NCBI GenBank assembly: GCA_026770025.1
Contig: JAMXDE010000039.1
Coordinates: 434,001-498,000 of the forward strand
Direction: 5' to 3'
DNA from: Craspedostauros australis
Lineage: Eukaryota; Bacillariophyta; Bacillariophyceae; Mastogloiales; Achnanthaceae
Length of the DNA: 64,000 nucleotides
The notes beneath the pieces were generated by a model, which saw only the letters and a list, made by a program, of their open reading frames with translations, had not been told where the DNA came from and ran no database searches. Shown piece by piece: positions 41,588 to 52,214 of the stretch. Each line of letters begins with the position of its first letter. Position 1 is the stretch's first letter. A program made the position numbers and the translations under genes.

Positions 41588-44578
41588 TCAGGGCACAGTG
41601 GTGCAGTTGGCTGGGCAAGAGCTGCCGGAGGCAATGGTCAAGACGGCATTGAGAGGCGTGCAGGAGTTGGATGTATCAACAGTGTGTTGGCATCTGTTGC
41701 AGTTGGCGTTGGCCACGCCAGAGAAGTCGTTGCACACGTTGTCGCCAAGGATGATGTCCGCGTTAAAGTAGCGGCCGTAGCCCAGGTAATAGCAGGAGGC
41801 ATCCGGCACGCAAGTACCATCACCGATAAGTGTGTCTCCCTCGAGCTGGGGGTAGCTTTGGCCGATGGAGGAGGTGAAGTGAGAGTTCATGTTCGTGCAC
41901 GAGTTGGCGTTGACACAGGACCCGGTTCCCACGATAGTGTTGGATACACGATTGAAGCCGATTGATCCACGACCCATGGAATGGCAGGCATACTCTGCAG
42001 CGCATGATCCCGCACCAATAATGGTGTCGCCGCTGGATCGTGACGCGAGGTATTCGCATGCTTTTCTTCCAGTGCACGATCCTGGACCAATGATGGCGTC
42101 GCCGTTGGAGTGTTGTGCAAAGTATTCGCATGCTTCGTCTCCATTGCATGATCCTGCGCCAATAATGATGTCGCCGTTGGTGTTTGTCGCAAGGGAGAAG
42201 CATGCGCTGTCTCCAGTGCACGATCCTGGCCCAATGATGGAGGCCTTGTCACTTCCAGAGTTGAAGTTGAAGCGAACACAAGAATCGCCAGAGCGGCAGG
42301 ATCCCTGGAAGATCATGGACTGAGTCTCGATGCCGTCGCATGCGTACACCCCAATGCAACTGTTGGATGCGATAGACGCGATGCCGGTCCAAATGCAGGC
42401 GTCAACATCGATGCAGCATGCGTGTCCTTCCTCCTTACACCAATTCTTGGCATCAGCATCGGTTCCCGTGAACATCTCACCGGTGGCAGCGGCGGCCGCG
42501 CTGAAGATATCGAGGACACCGGTCTTTCCGCTGATGGTATTGAAGAGAGCGACGCCGTCAGCAATGCTTGTCTGGTTTTCGAAGATCCCGAGGAGATCAG
42601 CTTTGTCTCGGATAGTGGAGAGAAGTTCTCGTCCCGCGGGTGTGTTTGGTGTTCCGAGGGCAAACAGGAATGCCGATGTCGGGGCGCTTGTTGGCGCGCT
42701 CGTCGGGGCGCTGGTCGGTGCTGAAGTCGGCGAAGCAGTGGGGACCGACGTTGGTGCGCTGGTCGGCGCCGAGGTAGGAGCCGATGTTGGTGCTGAAGTT
42801 GGCGCGCTCGTCGGGGCGCTGGTCGGTGCTGAAGTCGGCGAAGCAGTGGGGGCCGACGTTGGTGCGCTCGTTGGCGCCGAGGTAGGAGCCGATGTTGGTG
42901 CTGAAGTTGGAGCCGAAGTCGGGGCGCTTGTTGGAGCGCTCGTCGGTGCTGAAGTTGGTGCGCTAGTCGGTGTCAAGGTCGGCGAAGCAGTGGGAGCCGA
43001 TGTTGGTGCTGAAGTTGGCGCGCTCGTTGGGGCGCTGGTCGGTGCCGAGGTCGGCGAAGCAGTTGGAGCTGTTGGGGATGGTGTGGGAGGTGACGTGGCA
43101 GGCGTTGGGAAAGGGGTGGGGGAAAAGGTTGGAGAGTCTGTGGGCAAGGTGTCCTTGCCAATACAGTACTCATCCACCTTGTCTCCTGTTGGATTGTTGT
43201 TGCTGTCGTTGCCTCCCTTTGGGCAGGCCCCGTCGACATCGCTGATGATGTAGACTTTGTCGGAGTCGCACTCCGTCTTCGTCATGCATCCCTTGCAGCC
43301 TTCGACACTGCCGCATCCACCAGGAGGGACGACGAGGTCGGTCCTCATCCTGTCATGGAAGCCCATCTTCTCACATGACCCATCGGCGGCACAGCCACCA
43401 GCACCAATGGTCAGGCTGCCTGCATACTTGCCCGCAGTCCCATGGTTGACAGTGGAATGGGCATCCTTGCAGGCACTGCTGCCAACGCACGCATTCTCAC
43501 CAATGTCGATATGGCTGCGGAAGCGATATGACGGTGCTGATTGCTCCACACGGCGGCCGGCTGAGTTGCATGCGTCTGTCCCAACGCATGCACCGGTCTG
43601 GATGGTGACATCACCATGAGAACGACGTCCCACTCCCTCACAAGATTGAGGGGTGGTGCATGCCATCTCACCAACAAAGGTGACTCCTGTGATGGACGGG
43701 TTGATTTCATTTTCGTTCATCAACTCGCATGCACTTGTGCCAGTGCAGGAGGAATCAAGGATGAGGGGATTGGGGCCCATATCCTTGCAGGCGCTGTCAC
43801 CAGTACATGCCGTGATGGCCACGGTCATGAATGGAGGAGAGTTGGAGGCGGAACCGGTGACTGAAGTGCATCCCGAGGATCCTTGGCAGCACAGATCCGC
43901 AGCAGGCAGCGACTGGGTCATTCCGATGGTCATGCAGGTCTTTTTCATTGCATCCGGTCGTTCGGTGACGAGGAGCTGTTTGGTTGCAGCGACCAGGGCC
44001 AATTGGCCAGCAAGCACGCCATTCGACGCGTACTTGTTAAAGAGCTTGCGTGCATCTCCTTCGCCAAGGTCTCCTGCGCATCCGAAGAAGCTCTGCAGCT
44101 GCTCGGATTCCTTGACAGCGGTCACTGCCTTGCGGCAGGATGGCTTGGCAGAGTTACAGATGATGGTCTTGGCGCTTGCCTCTTGTGGTGTGAGGGGGGT
44201 GGTGCCATCCGGCTTGCAAACGATCTCGATGGTGGAATCGAAGACGGTTGAAGCAGCTGATGGTTTGGATGTTGGCAGGCGGGTGGACTGGGAGGCCGGC
44301 GAGGCAGTTGGCGACCCAGTAGGCAATGCGGTTGGCGCTTTTGTTTCCGCACCAGCCGGGTTCTCAGTGGGTGGCACTCGGTTCCCCTTGTTGCCCTTGT
44401 TGCCCTTGTTGGTGTTTGCGTCATCGTCGGCGTCCTTGAGGATGCGGGTCTTCATCATTGCTGTGTGGAGTTCCTTGGTTGGATCCACGGGAGTTCTGTT
44501 GCCGCGGAGGACAGCATGGGCTGTTGCCGTGTTGGTGACAGCGATAAAAGCCACGAAGGCTGCCTTGACGTAGAGCAT
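41588..44578 (-). CDS. Secreted Cys-rich protein with SAPT-repeat linker (996 aa)
   Basis: Start taken at ATG 44578, because MLYVKAAFVAFIAVTNTATA is a clear signal peptide; the frame is open 24 codons further upstream. After the signal: a low-complexity Lys/Asn/Gly segment and Pro/Thr-rich stretch (to about 110); a Cys-rich domain (about 115-470) with repeated G-x-C-x-G-x-x-A-C units; a mucin-like linker of SAPT tetrapeptides (about 500-638); and a second Cys-rich domain of units of the form GD-x-IIG-x-GSC-x-G-x-x-AC (about 690-960). Regular Gly/Cys units suggest a beta-solenoid (inference). SAPT-type linkers are frequent in secreted or cell-wall proteins of diatoms. No membrane anchor or enzyme motif is visible. 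A cell-surface or extracellular-matrix role is likely but unproven. Confidence 0.85.
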   Translation of the reverse strand: MLYVKAAFVAFIAVTNTATAHAVLRGNRTPVDPTKELHTAMMKTRILKDADDDANTNKGNKGNKGNRVPPTENPAGAETKAPTALPTGSPTASPASQSTRLPTSKPSAASTVFDSTIEIVCKPDGTTPLTPQEASAKTIICNSAKPSCRKAVTAVKESEQLQSFFGCAGDLGEGDARKLFNKYASNGVLAGQLALVAATKQLLVTERPDAMKKTCMTIGMTQSLPAADLCCQGSSGCTSVTGSASNSPPFMTVAITACTGDSACKDMGPNPLILDSSCTGTSACELMNENEINPSITGVTFVGEMACTTPQSCEGVGRRSHGDVTIQTGACVGTDACNSAGRRVEQSAPSYRFRSHIDIGENACVGSSACKDAHSTVNHGTAGKYAGSLTIGAGGCAADGSCEKMGFHDRMRTDLVVPPGGCGSVEGCKGCMTKTECDSDKVYIISDVDGACPKGGNDSNNNPTGDKVDEYCIGKDTLPTDSPTFSPTPFPTPATSPPTPSPTAPTASPTSAPTSAPTSAPTSAPTSAPTASPTLTPTSAPTSAPTSAPTSAPTSAPTSAPTSAPTSAPTSAPTSAPTASPTSAPTSAPTSAPTSAPTSAPTSAPTSAPTSVPTASPTSAPTSAPTSAPTSAPTSAFLFALGTPNTPAGRELLSTIRDKADLLGIFENQTSIADGVALFNTISGKTGVLDIFSAAAAATGEMFTGTDADAKNWCKEEGHACCIDVDACIWTGIASIASNSCIGVYACDGIETQSMIFQGSCRSGDSCVRFNFNSGSDKASIIGPGSCTGDSACFSLATNTNGDIIIGAGSCNGDEACEYFAQHSNGDAIIGPGSCTGRKACEYLASRSSGDTIIGAGSCAAEYACHSMGRGSIGFNRVSNTIVGTGSCVNANSCTNMNSHFTSSIGQSYPQLEGDTLIGDGTCVPDASCYYLGYGRYFNADIILGDNVCNDFSGVANANCNRCQHTVDTSNSCTPLNAVLTIASGSSCPANCTTVP
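42667..43080 (-). repeat. 12-bp minisatellite coding for SAPT units
   Basis: About 34 tandem 12-bp units (variants of gcgctggtcggt on the plus strand) arranged in higher-order blocks: the stretch containing gaagtcggcgaagcagtggg recurs four times. All units keep frame. Likely to vary in copy number. Confidence 0.85.
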
Positions 44579-45950
44579 CTTTGCTGTTGTCCTCGTTGCT
44601 GTCGTGAGACTGTTTGGTTCTGCACGTCGGGCGCATTTGTATGTGTGCATGTATGCGTACGTGCCAGAAGAATGGGTTGGTATGAATCACGTATGGGTTG
44701 AGATTGGCAATGCGAGCATCATGTGTAAGTTTGGCGGCGAGTTCCGTCCCACGAAGAACGGCAACGATTGTGAGTGTTGCAGTGATGTGGTCGTTTGTGT
44801 GAGCGTAATTGTTGGTGTGTGAAATGACGCAATACGTGGTGGCGAGCAACAACAAAGATGGCAATCAATGAAGATTAACGATATCCATCAATCGACACAA
44901 CATCGTGACGATTCAATCACGTCAAGATTGCGCACACAGGAGGCATCAGTTGCGCAGACGAAGGGAAGGGAAGGGAAGGGGAGAGAAGAAACGTGATGGG
45001 AAAGAGCAGCTTGAGTTAATTCGGCTTGGAGGTGCGGGATTTGAGCACCTGGATGGGAGTGGCGCGTGTCGGACATTGGCATGACACGAGGCATCCTGAA
45101 CGAGATGGTCGCCACCGACAGGCGCCGCAGCACCGCCGCATAACGAGGCGCGAAGATTGACTGGAATGTAGTAGGTATGGTGCTCACACTCGTAAGTATC
45201 TTGCGTCTTGAGCGTTGGTGCGTGATGCCCTTTCATCAGTGCTGCTGCTTCATCTGCGACGCTATCCGCGGTTCGCGCGCGTCTTGACGTCGGTTTTGCA
45301 AATGAATACATTCTCCGTTGTGTAGGTGTGCGTGTGTGCGTGTGCGCTGTCGAATCTTCCTCATGCATCAGCTCGGCTTCCATCCCCCTTCCTTCATGAT
45401 GTGCGCGTACCTTTTGAGCTGTTTCTCTTCGTTGCGGCCTCAGAGGGGCTTGTCTCTTTCTTACGCCTGCTGGGTGTTAGTTGATTGCTGGTTGCTGGCG
45501 TTTCCAATCTGATGATTGATCTGTTTTATGAGACTTTGTGTCGATTTCGGAGGCAACGAGGTGATTCCTGTGAGTTTGTTTCGCGGTGTTCTTAGTACAC
45601 CCTTCCTCTGGAGGAAGATTGGGGGTTCAGCGAGGGCCAATTCTTCCTCCGAAGGAAAACCGCCCTCCAAAGGAAGGTTTCCGCCCTCTCAGGAGACAGC
45701 CAACCGGAACCACCTCCTAACACAAACTGGAGACCACACTTGTTGAGAAATCCACTGACCGTGAATTCAGAGTCCTTGCTTCACACAAATTGTGCTTTGT
45801 TTCTCATTTTGCTTTGTTGTCGTCATCGTTTTCTTGTTCTTGGTGGCGAATCACGAGACCAAGATTTCCATCTTGTCACACAATTTCCTTTCTTCATTTT
45901 TGTATTCACACTTTGCATTCATTGTCCCACTCGCACAATTCTCTTCGCCT
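44579..45950. other. Upstream region of the SAPT gene; no firm gene
   Basis: Contains a (gggaa)4-like run at 44959-44984 and, at 45605-45690, several inverted and direct copies of cttcctc/gaggaag, including the hairpin cttcctctggaggaag. Open frames on both strands lack recognisable features. Confidence 0.4.
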
Positions 45951-46082
45951 GGTGCGCCACTGACATGTTGCTGTTCTTCATGTGGTGTGCTACTGACATG
46001 ATGCTGATCTGCATGTGGTGTGCTACTGACATGATGCTGATCTGCATGTGGTGTGCCACTGACATGCTGCTGATCTTCATGC
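45951..46082. repeat. 33-bp minisatellite, four copies
   Basis: Four tandem units of ggtgtgctactgacatgatg followed by ctgatctgcatgt, with few changes. The unit is a multiple of three and leaves open frames on both strands (CATDMMLICMW on plus, PHADQHHVSST on minus), so neither is evidence of coding by itself. Confidence 0.8.
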
Positions 46083-47499
46083 GGTTTCAGAGTATTACAT
46101 CTGTTATTCGTGACATGCACTGCGTACAAACAAGACGGCATTTTCGTTACGACCCCCTCGAGCGGGTCGACCTGCACTTAGAAATGGACATTCTAATTCT
46201 TGGTCTGCGATATCCAAACCAAGCACATATTCGTAATACTTGTAATCTCCTCGTAAAGAATCAACCAACACAATTTTAGTTATGACCCCGTTGCAGATAA
46301 ACCTCATATGCCCCATCGAGAGACCTCGTGAGGAGCTCGAGGTTTGGTGTCTCTAAACACAATATAAACCACATAGACGTCTTCATAATCTTCTAAAACC
46401 TATACCTGGAGACTTTGAGCTTCATAGAAGATGTGGTTCAAGAGATATGATATAACTTATTTTGATGCCCCTAGCCTTCCCCTCTCGCAGTTTTCCGCGT
46501 TGTGTGCTTGGTTCGTGTTTCGCATTCACGGGGATTTTGACGGGTGGGTGTCCAGACTTCGGTTTTTCCACCTTCCTCTCTCAAAAATCACACATCACAT
46601 TTTGTACACAGACGTTGTGCGTTGGAAACATGCACTGTTGCTGGCGCAGTGGAGCCCTTCGGCGTTTGCTTCTTCCTTGCCTCTAGCCATCCTCCCAATC
46701 TTCAACCAACCACGACGCACTTACCGTTGTACACAGCCTCCTTTCACCCTCACCCTCCTAGTAGTATCTCAACATATCGCCTCTCTCTCTCGTTCGCTCT
46801 GTCGTTCCGTCCATGGTTCTTCCCGTCGTTCCACTTGTCTCCGATCGGTGAAAGTTGCTCGGCTGTTTCCGTTGGTACGGGATGGCGTTGACGACATCAT
46901 CCCTGATTGTAGTGATGACATGAATACAGACAACAATGTGCTTCTGGATTGGGACAACAGCGGCGACGGCGACGATCGTGACTGTTGCGATTACGATAAG
47001 GAATATCATCCTGACGATGTCCCTGTGCTGTGCGTGATACAACGAGGAAGTATGGCGGAAACGCTATCCTCTCGAACCATCAAGCACACAGATCCTGCGA
47101 AGCATCAGGCGGTGGATGACTTTCTTTATCATTCCTGTTAAGCTGAAGCTCCGTCGTTTCTTCCATATGCTGGGGTTGCATACCAGCATCCTGAACACAT
47201 TCCGAAATGGCGGCAACAAAAGCACTCCTGCACCTGACGATTGCAATCGTTGGCATCTCGTCTCAGGCATCTGAGAGTTGCTTCATGGCGCGATCTGGGC
47301 ACTCTTTGTTGTAGGGTCTGTGTGCCCTTCACAACTAACAGAACCAATGGAGTACATGCTTCAAAGGAGGCCACTTCTTCAAATCAATCCCCAGTCCATT
47401 CTTTGTTCTCTCTGCTTCCTCGCATGCAGGGAGTGCGATGTGTGATGGATCGTTTGCATACGAGCACTGATGCGATCAGAGTATAGAGAAAAAAGTAGA
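46083..47499. other. Region with no supported gene
   Basis: A plus-strand frame at 46431-47141 ends in an Asp-rich segment (from about 46918, MNTDNNVLLDWDNSGDGDD) that could be a decayed exon. Nothing in it is recognisable. Confidence 0.3.
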
Positions 47500-48400
47500 A
47501 GTCAATTCTTATGCAACTGTTTGCATGCGCCGACCCGCAAAAGTCTCTACACCCCTGGATTCTTCGTACACTGGCAGTTGGGTGCCCATCGTCACCAGCC
47601 GTACCAGTTCAAGATCCAGCTGTTGCCAAATGTTTGCTCCAGAGAAAGAATGCGTACACAAGGAACCATCGATATAAGCACAGAAACACGCAATCCACCT
47701 CAGCGGAGGGACAAGGGAGATGCAAGCCGTACCACTGATCACTTGAGATAGTGCTGCGTAAAGTCTCGTGCGATGAGTACATGATAGCGCCGCAACGGAT
47801 ATCAACATGTGCTTCAAGAGAGGCAGCGACCAACAAAAGATGCAAAAAGAGCAAAAGAGATCTGGTTGTGAGTAGGCCTTTGGATGATTGCCACTGTTGG
47901 TTGCGTGCCGACGTCGGGTTGCTTGGGCCAAGAAGTGCAAAATGTAATTACATCTAAGATTAACGGGTGGATCGCTGGCGCCACAAGTTGTCAATCAACA
48001 AATCGTCTTATATCCGCAACTCTCCCAGGGGGAAGTTCGTTGTACTCCGGAGGCATCGGTCTATCGTGCGGCGCCAATGTCACGGCCCATGATGTGTCAT
48101 TCACTTCATCGTCGCCGAACAGTCCATCCACCACGTTTGGTTTCCATTTGCGGTTTGAGCTCCACCATGCTTGCCTGTAGATATCTACCACCAGCGCCCC
48201 CTACTGTACTGCTTGCATGCACTGCCCCATGGAAGTACCCACACTTCTGGATTCTCCGCGCACCGGCGGTTCATGGCCGTCATTACCAGTTGTCCCAATA
48301 CATGACCTATGTGCTTGCAGGTGAGGATTCCAAAACATGGATGACAACAAACAAAAGAGACAGAGATACGACAAAGAAATTGCGACATACATCGCAGGAA
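47500..48400 (-). pseudogene. Two diverged copies of an unidentified decayed coding sequence
   Basis: On the minus strand, 48390-48195 reads MNRRCAENPEVWVLPWGSAC and CKQYSRGRWW, then shifts frame and continues at 48191-47991 as VDIYRQAWWSSNRKWKPNVV and LFGDDEVNDTSWAVTLAPHD. This looks like one protein broken by a frameshift. A weaker second copy of the first part lies at about 47640-47510 (the segments around gaatccag and gcatgcaa match). Conserved Trp-rich content suggests a former protein, perhaps from a mobile element, but I do not recognise the family. Confidence 0.35.
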
Positions 48401-48779
48401 GAGGATAAACGTACAGAACTAAATAGCCCACTGATTAACCGCTCCTTATCTATGGCTGCATTGACAACGCTTTTCTCCGCCTCCTTTTAACTTCGCGTGG
48501 CATGCGAAGGGGGCACGGACTCGGGTCTGCTGCATTCCTTAATTTTGTGCTGGCGCCTGCGTTGACCGCCCCTGTGCGGTCCGGAAGCCATTGGCCGCGG
48601 CCACCTTTATCCACTTGTACAATGTCCCACTAGCAACAGGGCACCTGTAGTATGGCTGCTGCCTGCTTCATCCATACCTCCAGACCTGATGCGGGACCAT
48701 GGCAGCCTGGATACATTGATTTGGCATGTCTGCGCGCGCTGTTGTCATGGCGTAGCTGTCCGAGGATGGCTTGCGAGCG

Positions 48780-50493
48780 CTACTTCATGGCCAAAATCAT
48801 GGCTCTTTCCGCGGAGGCTTGATTCATATGCATGTCTTCATTGCGCGAGAACCATTGATTCCATGCGATGCGCCATATTCTCTGTATAACCTCCGGGGCC
48901 CATTTGGCATCCGATCGGCAGGACCCTTGTGACGCGAGGAAGAGCGCCTGCAGTTCCACCCACTTCGTGCTTAATAGTCCAAACTGTAGTACCCGCGTCC
49001 CTGCTGCTAGCTGTTGTTGTGTGGGGTCCTTTATGTATGGCGCTTCGTCCGGGACCAGGAGGTATGTACTGCTGTCGGCTTGACTGCGTAGCAGAGATGT
49101 TACTGCCCTCGCCAGCCGCGGGTTGGTGGGGTACTTCAGCATCCATTTCCGCATGCCTTGCACTCCTTGTTGCGCGATTTGGCGCCGACTGTCGACCTTG
49201 CAGGTCCAAAAGTGTTCCGCGGTTTCTTCGTGGCCGCAGCTAGGGCACGTATCGGACAGCCAATGACCCCACTGGCGCATGCGCCTCCCAAATGCAGCCT
49301 CGCCCGCCACCAACTTAAAGTCAGCGTGTCCTTCGTTCGGTCCAGACCTCCAATTGCCCTACTCACCGTTGTCCACTCGATTTGCTTCGCATCGCGTATC
49401 GCTTTCCTCTGCCGGAGTACGTTGAGATCGTCGCGGGCCAGACTTTCCTCCGCGATATGAGAATATCGCACAGAGGCTGTCTTGGTGCCCCACCTGAGGG
49501 ACACCCCCTCTCCCGCTATGATCCCATCGTACGGCGCTTGGCCTTGCATGGTGCGCTGGTGCGCTCCCGCCAGTTTGTTGGCTTCCACATTGAGCTGTGC
49601 CCACTCATCCAGATCTTCCCATGCCTTGCCATTGTCCTGATGCCCTTTGACATAGATGCCCACTACTTGCAATGGCAGTTGATTGAACTTTTTCCGCACT
49701 GCTCGTTGAAGATTGGCATCGGACTACCGTGGCAATAGCTGCCACTCCGGGTCTAGGGCTTTGAGAGCCCCGATGTTTTTGCATCTCATGGTGATCTTCC
49801 CTTCAAGTGCATTGTGAGCTGCGCACAGCACTGCAACAGTTGTCACCACGCTGTACAAACCTGCGAGTTCTGCTTGATGTGGCTGCATGACGTCGCTGCC
49901 GCACGGCGCTTGACACACCATCCAGGCTTGCGCTGTCAACCCTTCATGCTCTCTGATCATGCCTGCCCCGGCCGCCCCGTTTCCCAGCGCAACCGACCAT
50001 CACTGCACGCTCTGAGTTTGCCAGCCCTTGCCGCGTGAGCCAGAATTGACTCTGCTCCCATGAATGTGACTATCTCAGTCGCCCATGCCGCTGACTCTGG
50101 AAGGATTTGTATCCCCAAGGCTGCCAAGGTCGCCATCGTAGCTGCCAGCCTTGGACCTTCCTTTTCTGTCCGTGTCACCACTATTTTCCGTGATATTTGT
50201 AGCCGTCCACAAGGTGAGAACCCGCTGTCAATAGTTCCTGCACCTCCTGATGCTCCCTTCGCCGTCTTCACCGCAGAGTTCGCCTGTAGCAGACACCTTC
50301 TTGTCCATGGCAGGTGAGCCTGTCGGTTTCCGGTTCTCACCGGTAGTCTGGTCGGAGCGATGTAAACGTTTGCAACGGTCCCAATGGCGACCACAGTCGC
50401 CTCTCTCGCGCCCTTCTCGCCGGGCATTGCATGATGATCGCTCGTTTCCATTGAGCCCAATCCTGCTGGGTCGGTTGCCCGACTTCCAGCCAC
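48780..50493 (-). pseudogene. 3' relic of a non-LTR-type retroelement: RNase H and Cys/His tail
   Basis: Read on the minus strand in at least three frames. First, ACSDGRLRWETG (about 50010-49980), the first Asp of RNase H; then AELAGLYSVV and CKNIGALKAL (49860-49740), where the usual DN of RNase H is CKN; then VKGHQDNGKAWEDL...AQLNVEANKLAG (49650-49560), the last RNase H motif; and finally CPSCGHEETAEHFWTC (about 49260), a C-x2-C-x7-H-x4-C finger, and a Trp-rich tail ending at 48780. This RNase H plus Cys/His tail is the C-terminal part of a large reverse transcriptase protein. Frameshifts and the lost catalytic Asp show it is dead. The RT domain itself is absent. Confidence 0.6.
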
Positions 50494-51174
50494 TCGATCA
50501 TGCTGCTTCGCAAAGGGATGAGTCCAGGACTGGTTGCTTCCTCATGTAATCGATCTCCTTGAACTGATACAATGTCTGACAACCAAACCACTGTCGAGCT
50601 GTACATGCGTGTATATGTCGAGATGTACGTATCTATATGTGCATCGTTCACCTGCTATTCCCTTATACTCACGTACGGACGGTACAACTACATTCGTGTC
50701 GTAGTGAGCTGTGATTTGGCAAAATCACACCACAAATGGAACACACGAAAATGAGCAGGATTTCTGGAGGAAATCTGCAAACAACGATTTCTGAGAGTAT
50801 CAGGAACATCGTCCGTCCATCCATCAATGGGAACGCATGGTACCAAGCGAAACTTGGTATACTTCCCAACTAAACCTCAAATGACGATATCCGCACCGAG
50901 ACGTCGACATCATCGACAGAACGTGACATCTGGAGAGCAGAAGGACGACAACTGACGTTGACAGGATGTCATCATGTCACCACGTTGACATCTGTCTCAA
51001 TGTCAGGAGCAGAAGGTGAAGATCAGATGACGGAAGTACATGAAGATCACGGATACATGCGAGAATAGTTCAAGTGGCAAGTACTCATGGAGTAGAAGCC
51101 AGTAGTAAACGAACGGAGTGTCGAATGCGGAGTACGCATCGAGCACGGAGTGACGCGTGGAGTAAGCACGCGCT

Positions 51175-51177
<3 letters not shown>
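50494..51177. other. Region with no supported gene
   Basis: AT-richer spacer without recognisable coding or repeats. Confidence 0.4.

Positions 51178-51257
<80 letters not shown>
51178..51257. repeat. (GA)40 microsatellite
   Basis: Eighty uninterrupted bases of GA. Lies just downstream of the unknown gene at 51345-52214. Confidence 0.98.
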
Positions 51258-51261
<4 letters not shown>

Positions 51262-51344
51262 AAGCAAGAGCGAGAGAGCATCTCGCGTACCGACTCATAG
51301 TCGGGTTCAACCAATCTGTGAAAGAGAGAGACGCGCCGAGAGCA

Positions 51345-52214
51345 TCAGGCGAGAGAACGGACACCAAGAGGATCGGAGTGCCAACGTAATGAAATAGCAA
51401 ACAGATCAACTAACAACCAACACCGTCTTCCACGATTGCAAGGTTGCCATCTACGGAACTTGCCAACACACACTTGCTTGTCGGATTTGCGCCCCAATAC
51501 AAATCCGCAACGAGGAAAGTCAGCAAGAACAGAAGCGAAGTTCTTCACTCCGAGCGCCTGCAAGACCTTGCGCATGGTTTCAAACGCATCAGTCCTCTCC
51601 TTGTTGGATTTGAATCCGAACCTTCTCGCGCTTGATTTCCTGGTCTTGGTTCTGTTGCGTCCCCTGGGGCGGTAGGCTTCGTCGTCGCCAGCGTCGCCAC
51701 ATTGGCTGCTCTTGCCTCTCTTTGCTGGTTGGATGGCTGGTGCGGGAAGGGGTGCGGGAAGGGATTCCAGAGTCGGGACGCAGACTTTGACATGCACCTT
51801 CATCCCTCCATTGGAGCCGTGCCCGAAGGCCTGCACAGTGACCTTGGAGGTATCAAGAATCATGCCGTTGTCAGTGGTAATGTGCACGCAGATGAAGAGC
51901 TTCTCATTGGTTGCATTGAGTGTGCGAATCTGTTCGTTGTTGGTGAAGATCTCAACATCACACTCGTCGTCGAAGGTCGCACCTTTGAGCGCAGGAGGCA
52001 ACAGCTTGTTTGTTGTAGGTGGTGGAATGTGCTGCTTCCCATCCATACCCAATGGAGGCAGAAACTTTTCACCAGTAGATGGCGCAAACGGTTCCTTGCG
52101 ATCGATCGGATCCGATGGAAACGGGCGCACGGATGGAGAGGATGGCATACGTTGCTTCTTGGAGGGAGAAGGATTGGCATCTTTGGACGCAGCTTTCGTG
52201 GTAGAGACGGGCAT
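51345..52214 (-). CDS. Hypothetical protein, 289 aa
   Basis: Start taken at ATG 52214 (MPVSTTKAASKDANPSPSKK); the frame is open further upstream, but that part looks like leader. The N-terminal 70 residues are basic and Ser/Pro/Lys-rich. Residues about 80-150 form a more structured part (DDECDVEIFTNNEQIRTLNA, HITTDNGMILDTSKVTV). Next is an Arg/Lys-rich linker with RGRNRTKTRKSSARRFGF, then an Ala/Leu helix (MRKVLQALGVKNFASVLADF). The basic tails suggest a nuclear or nucleic-acid-binding protein (weak inference). The last 50 residues could be intronic. No family recognised. Confidence 0.5.
   Translation of the reverse strand: MPVSTTKAASKDANPSPSKKQRMPSSPSVRPFPSDPIDRKEPFAPSTGEKFLPPLGMDGKQHIPPPTTNKLLPPALKGATFDDECDVEIFTNNEQIRTLNATNEKLFICVHITTDNGMILDTSKVTVQAFGHGSNGGMKVHVKVCVPTLESLPAPLPAPAIQPAKRGKSSQCGDAGDDEAYRPRGRNRTKTRKSSARRFGFKSNKERTDAFETMRKVLQALGVKNFASVLADFPRCGFVLGRKSDKQVCVGKFRRWQPCNRGRRCWLLVDLFAISLRWHSDPLGVRSLA

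Noticed and set aside
42330-43253. 307-aa plus-strand frame with VGALVGA repeats opposite the SAPT linker.
   Set aside because: Reverse complement of the 12-bp SAPT minisatellite; the minus strand has a signal peptide and ordered Cys pattern.
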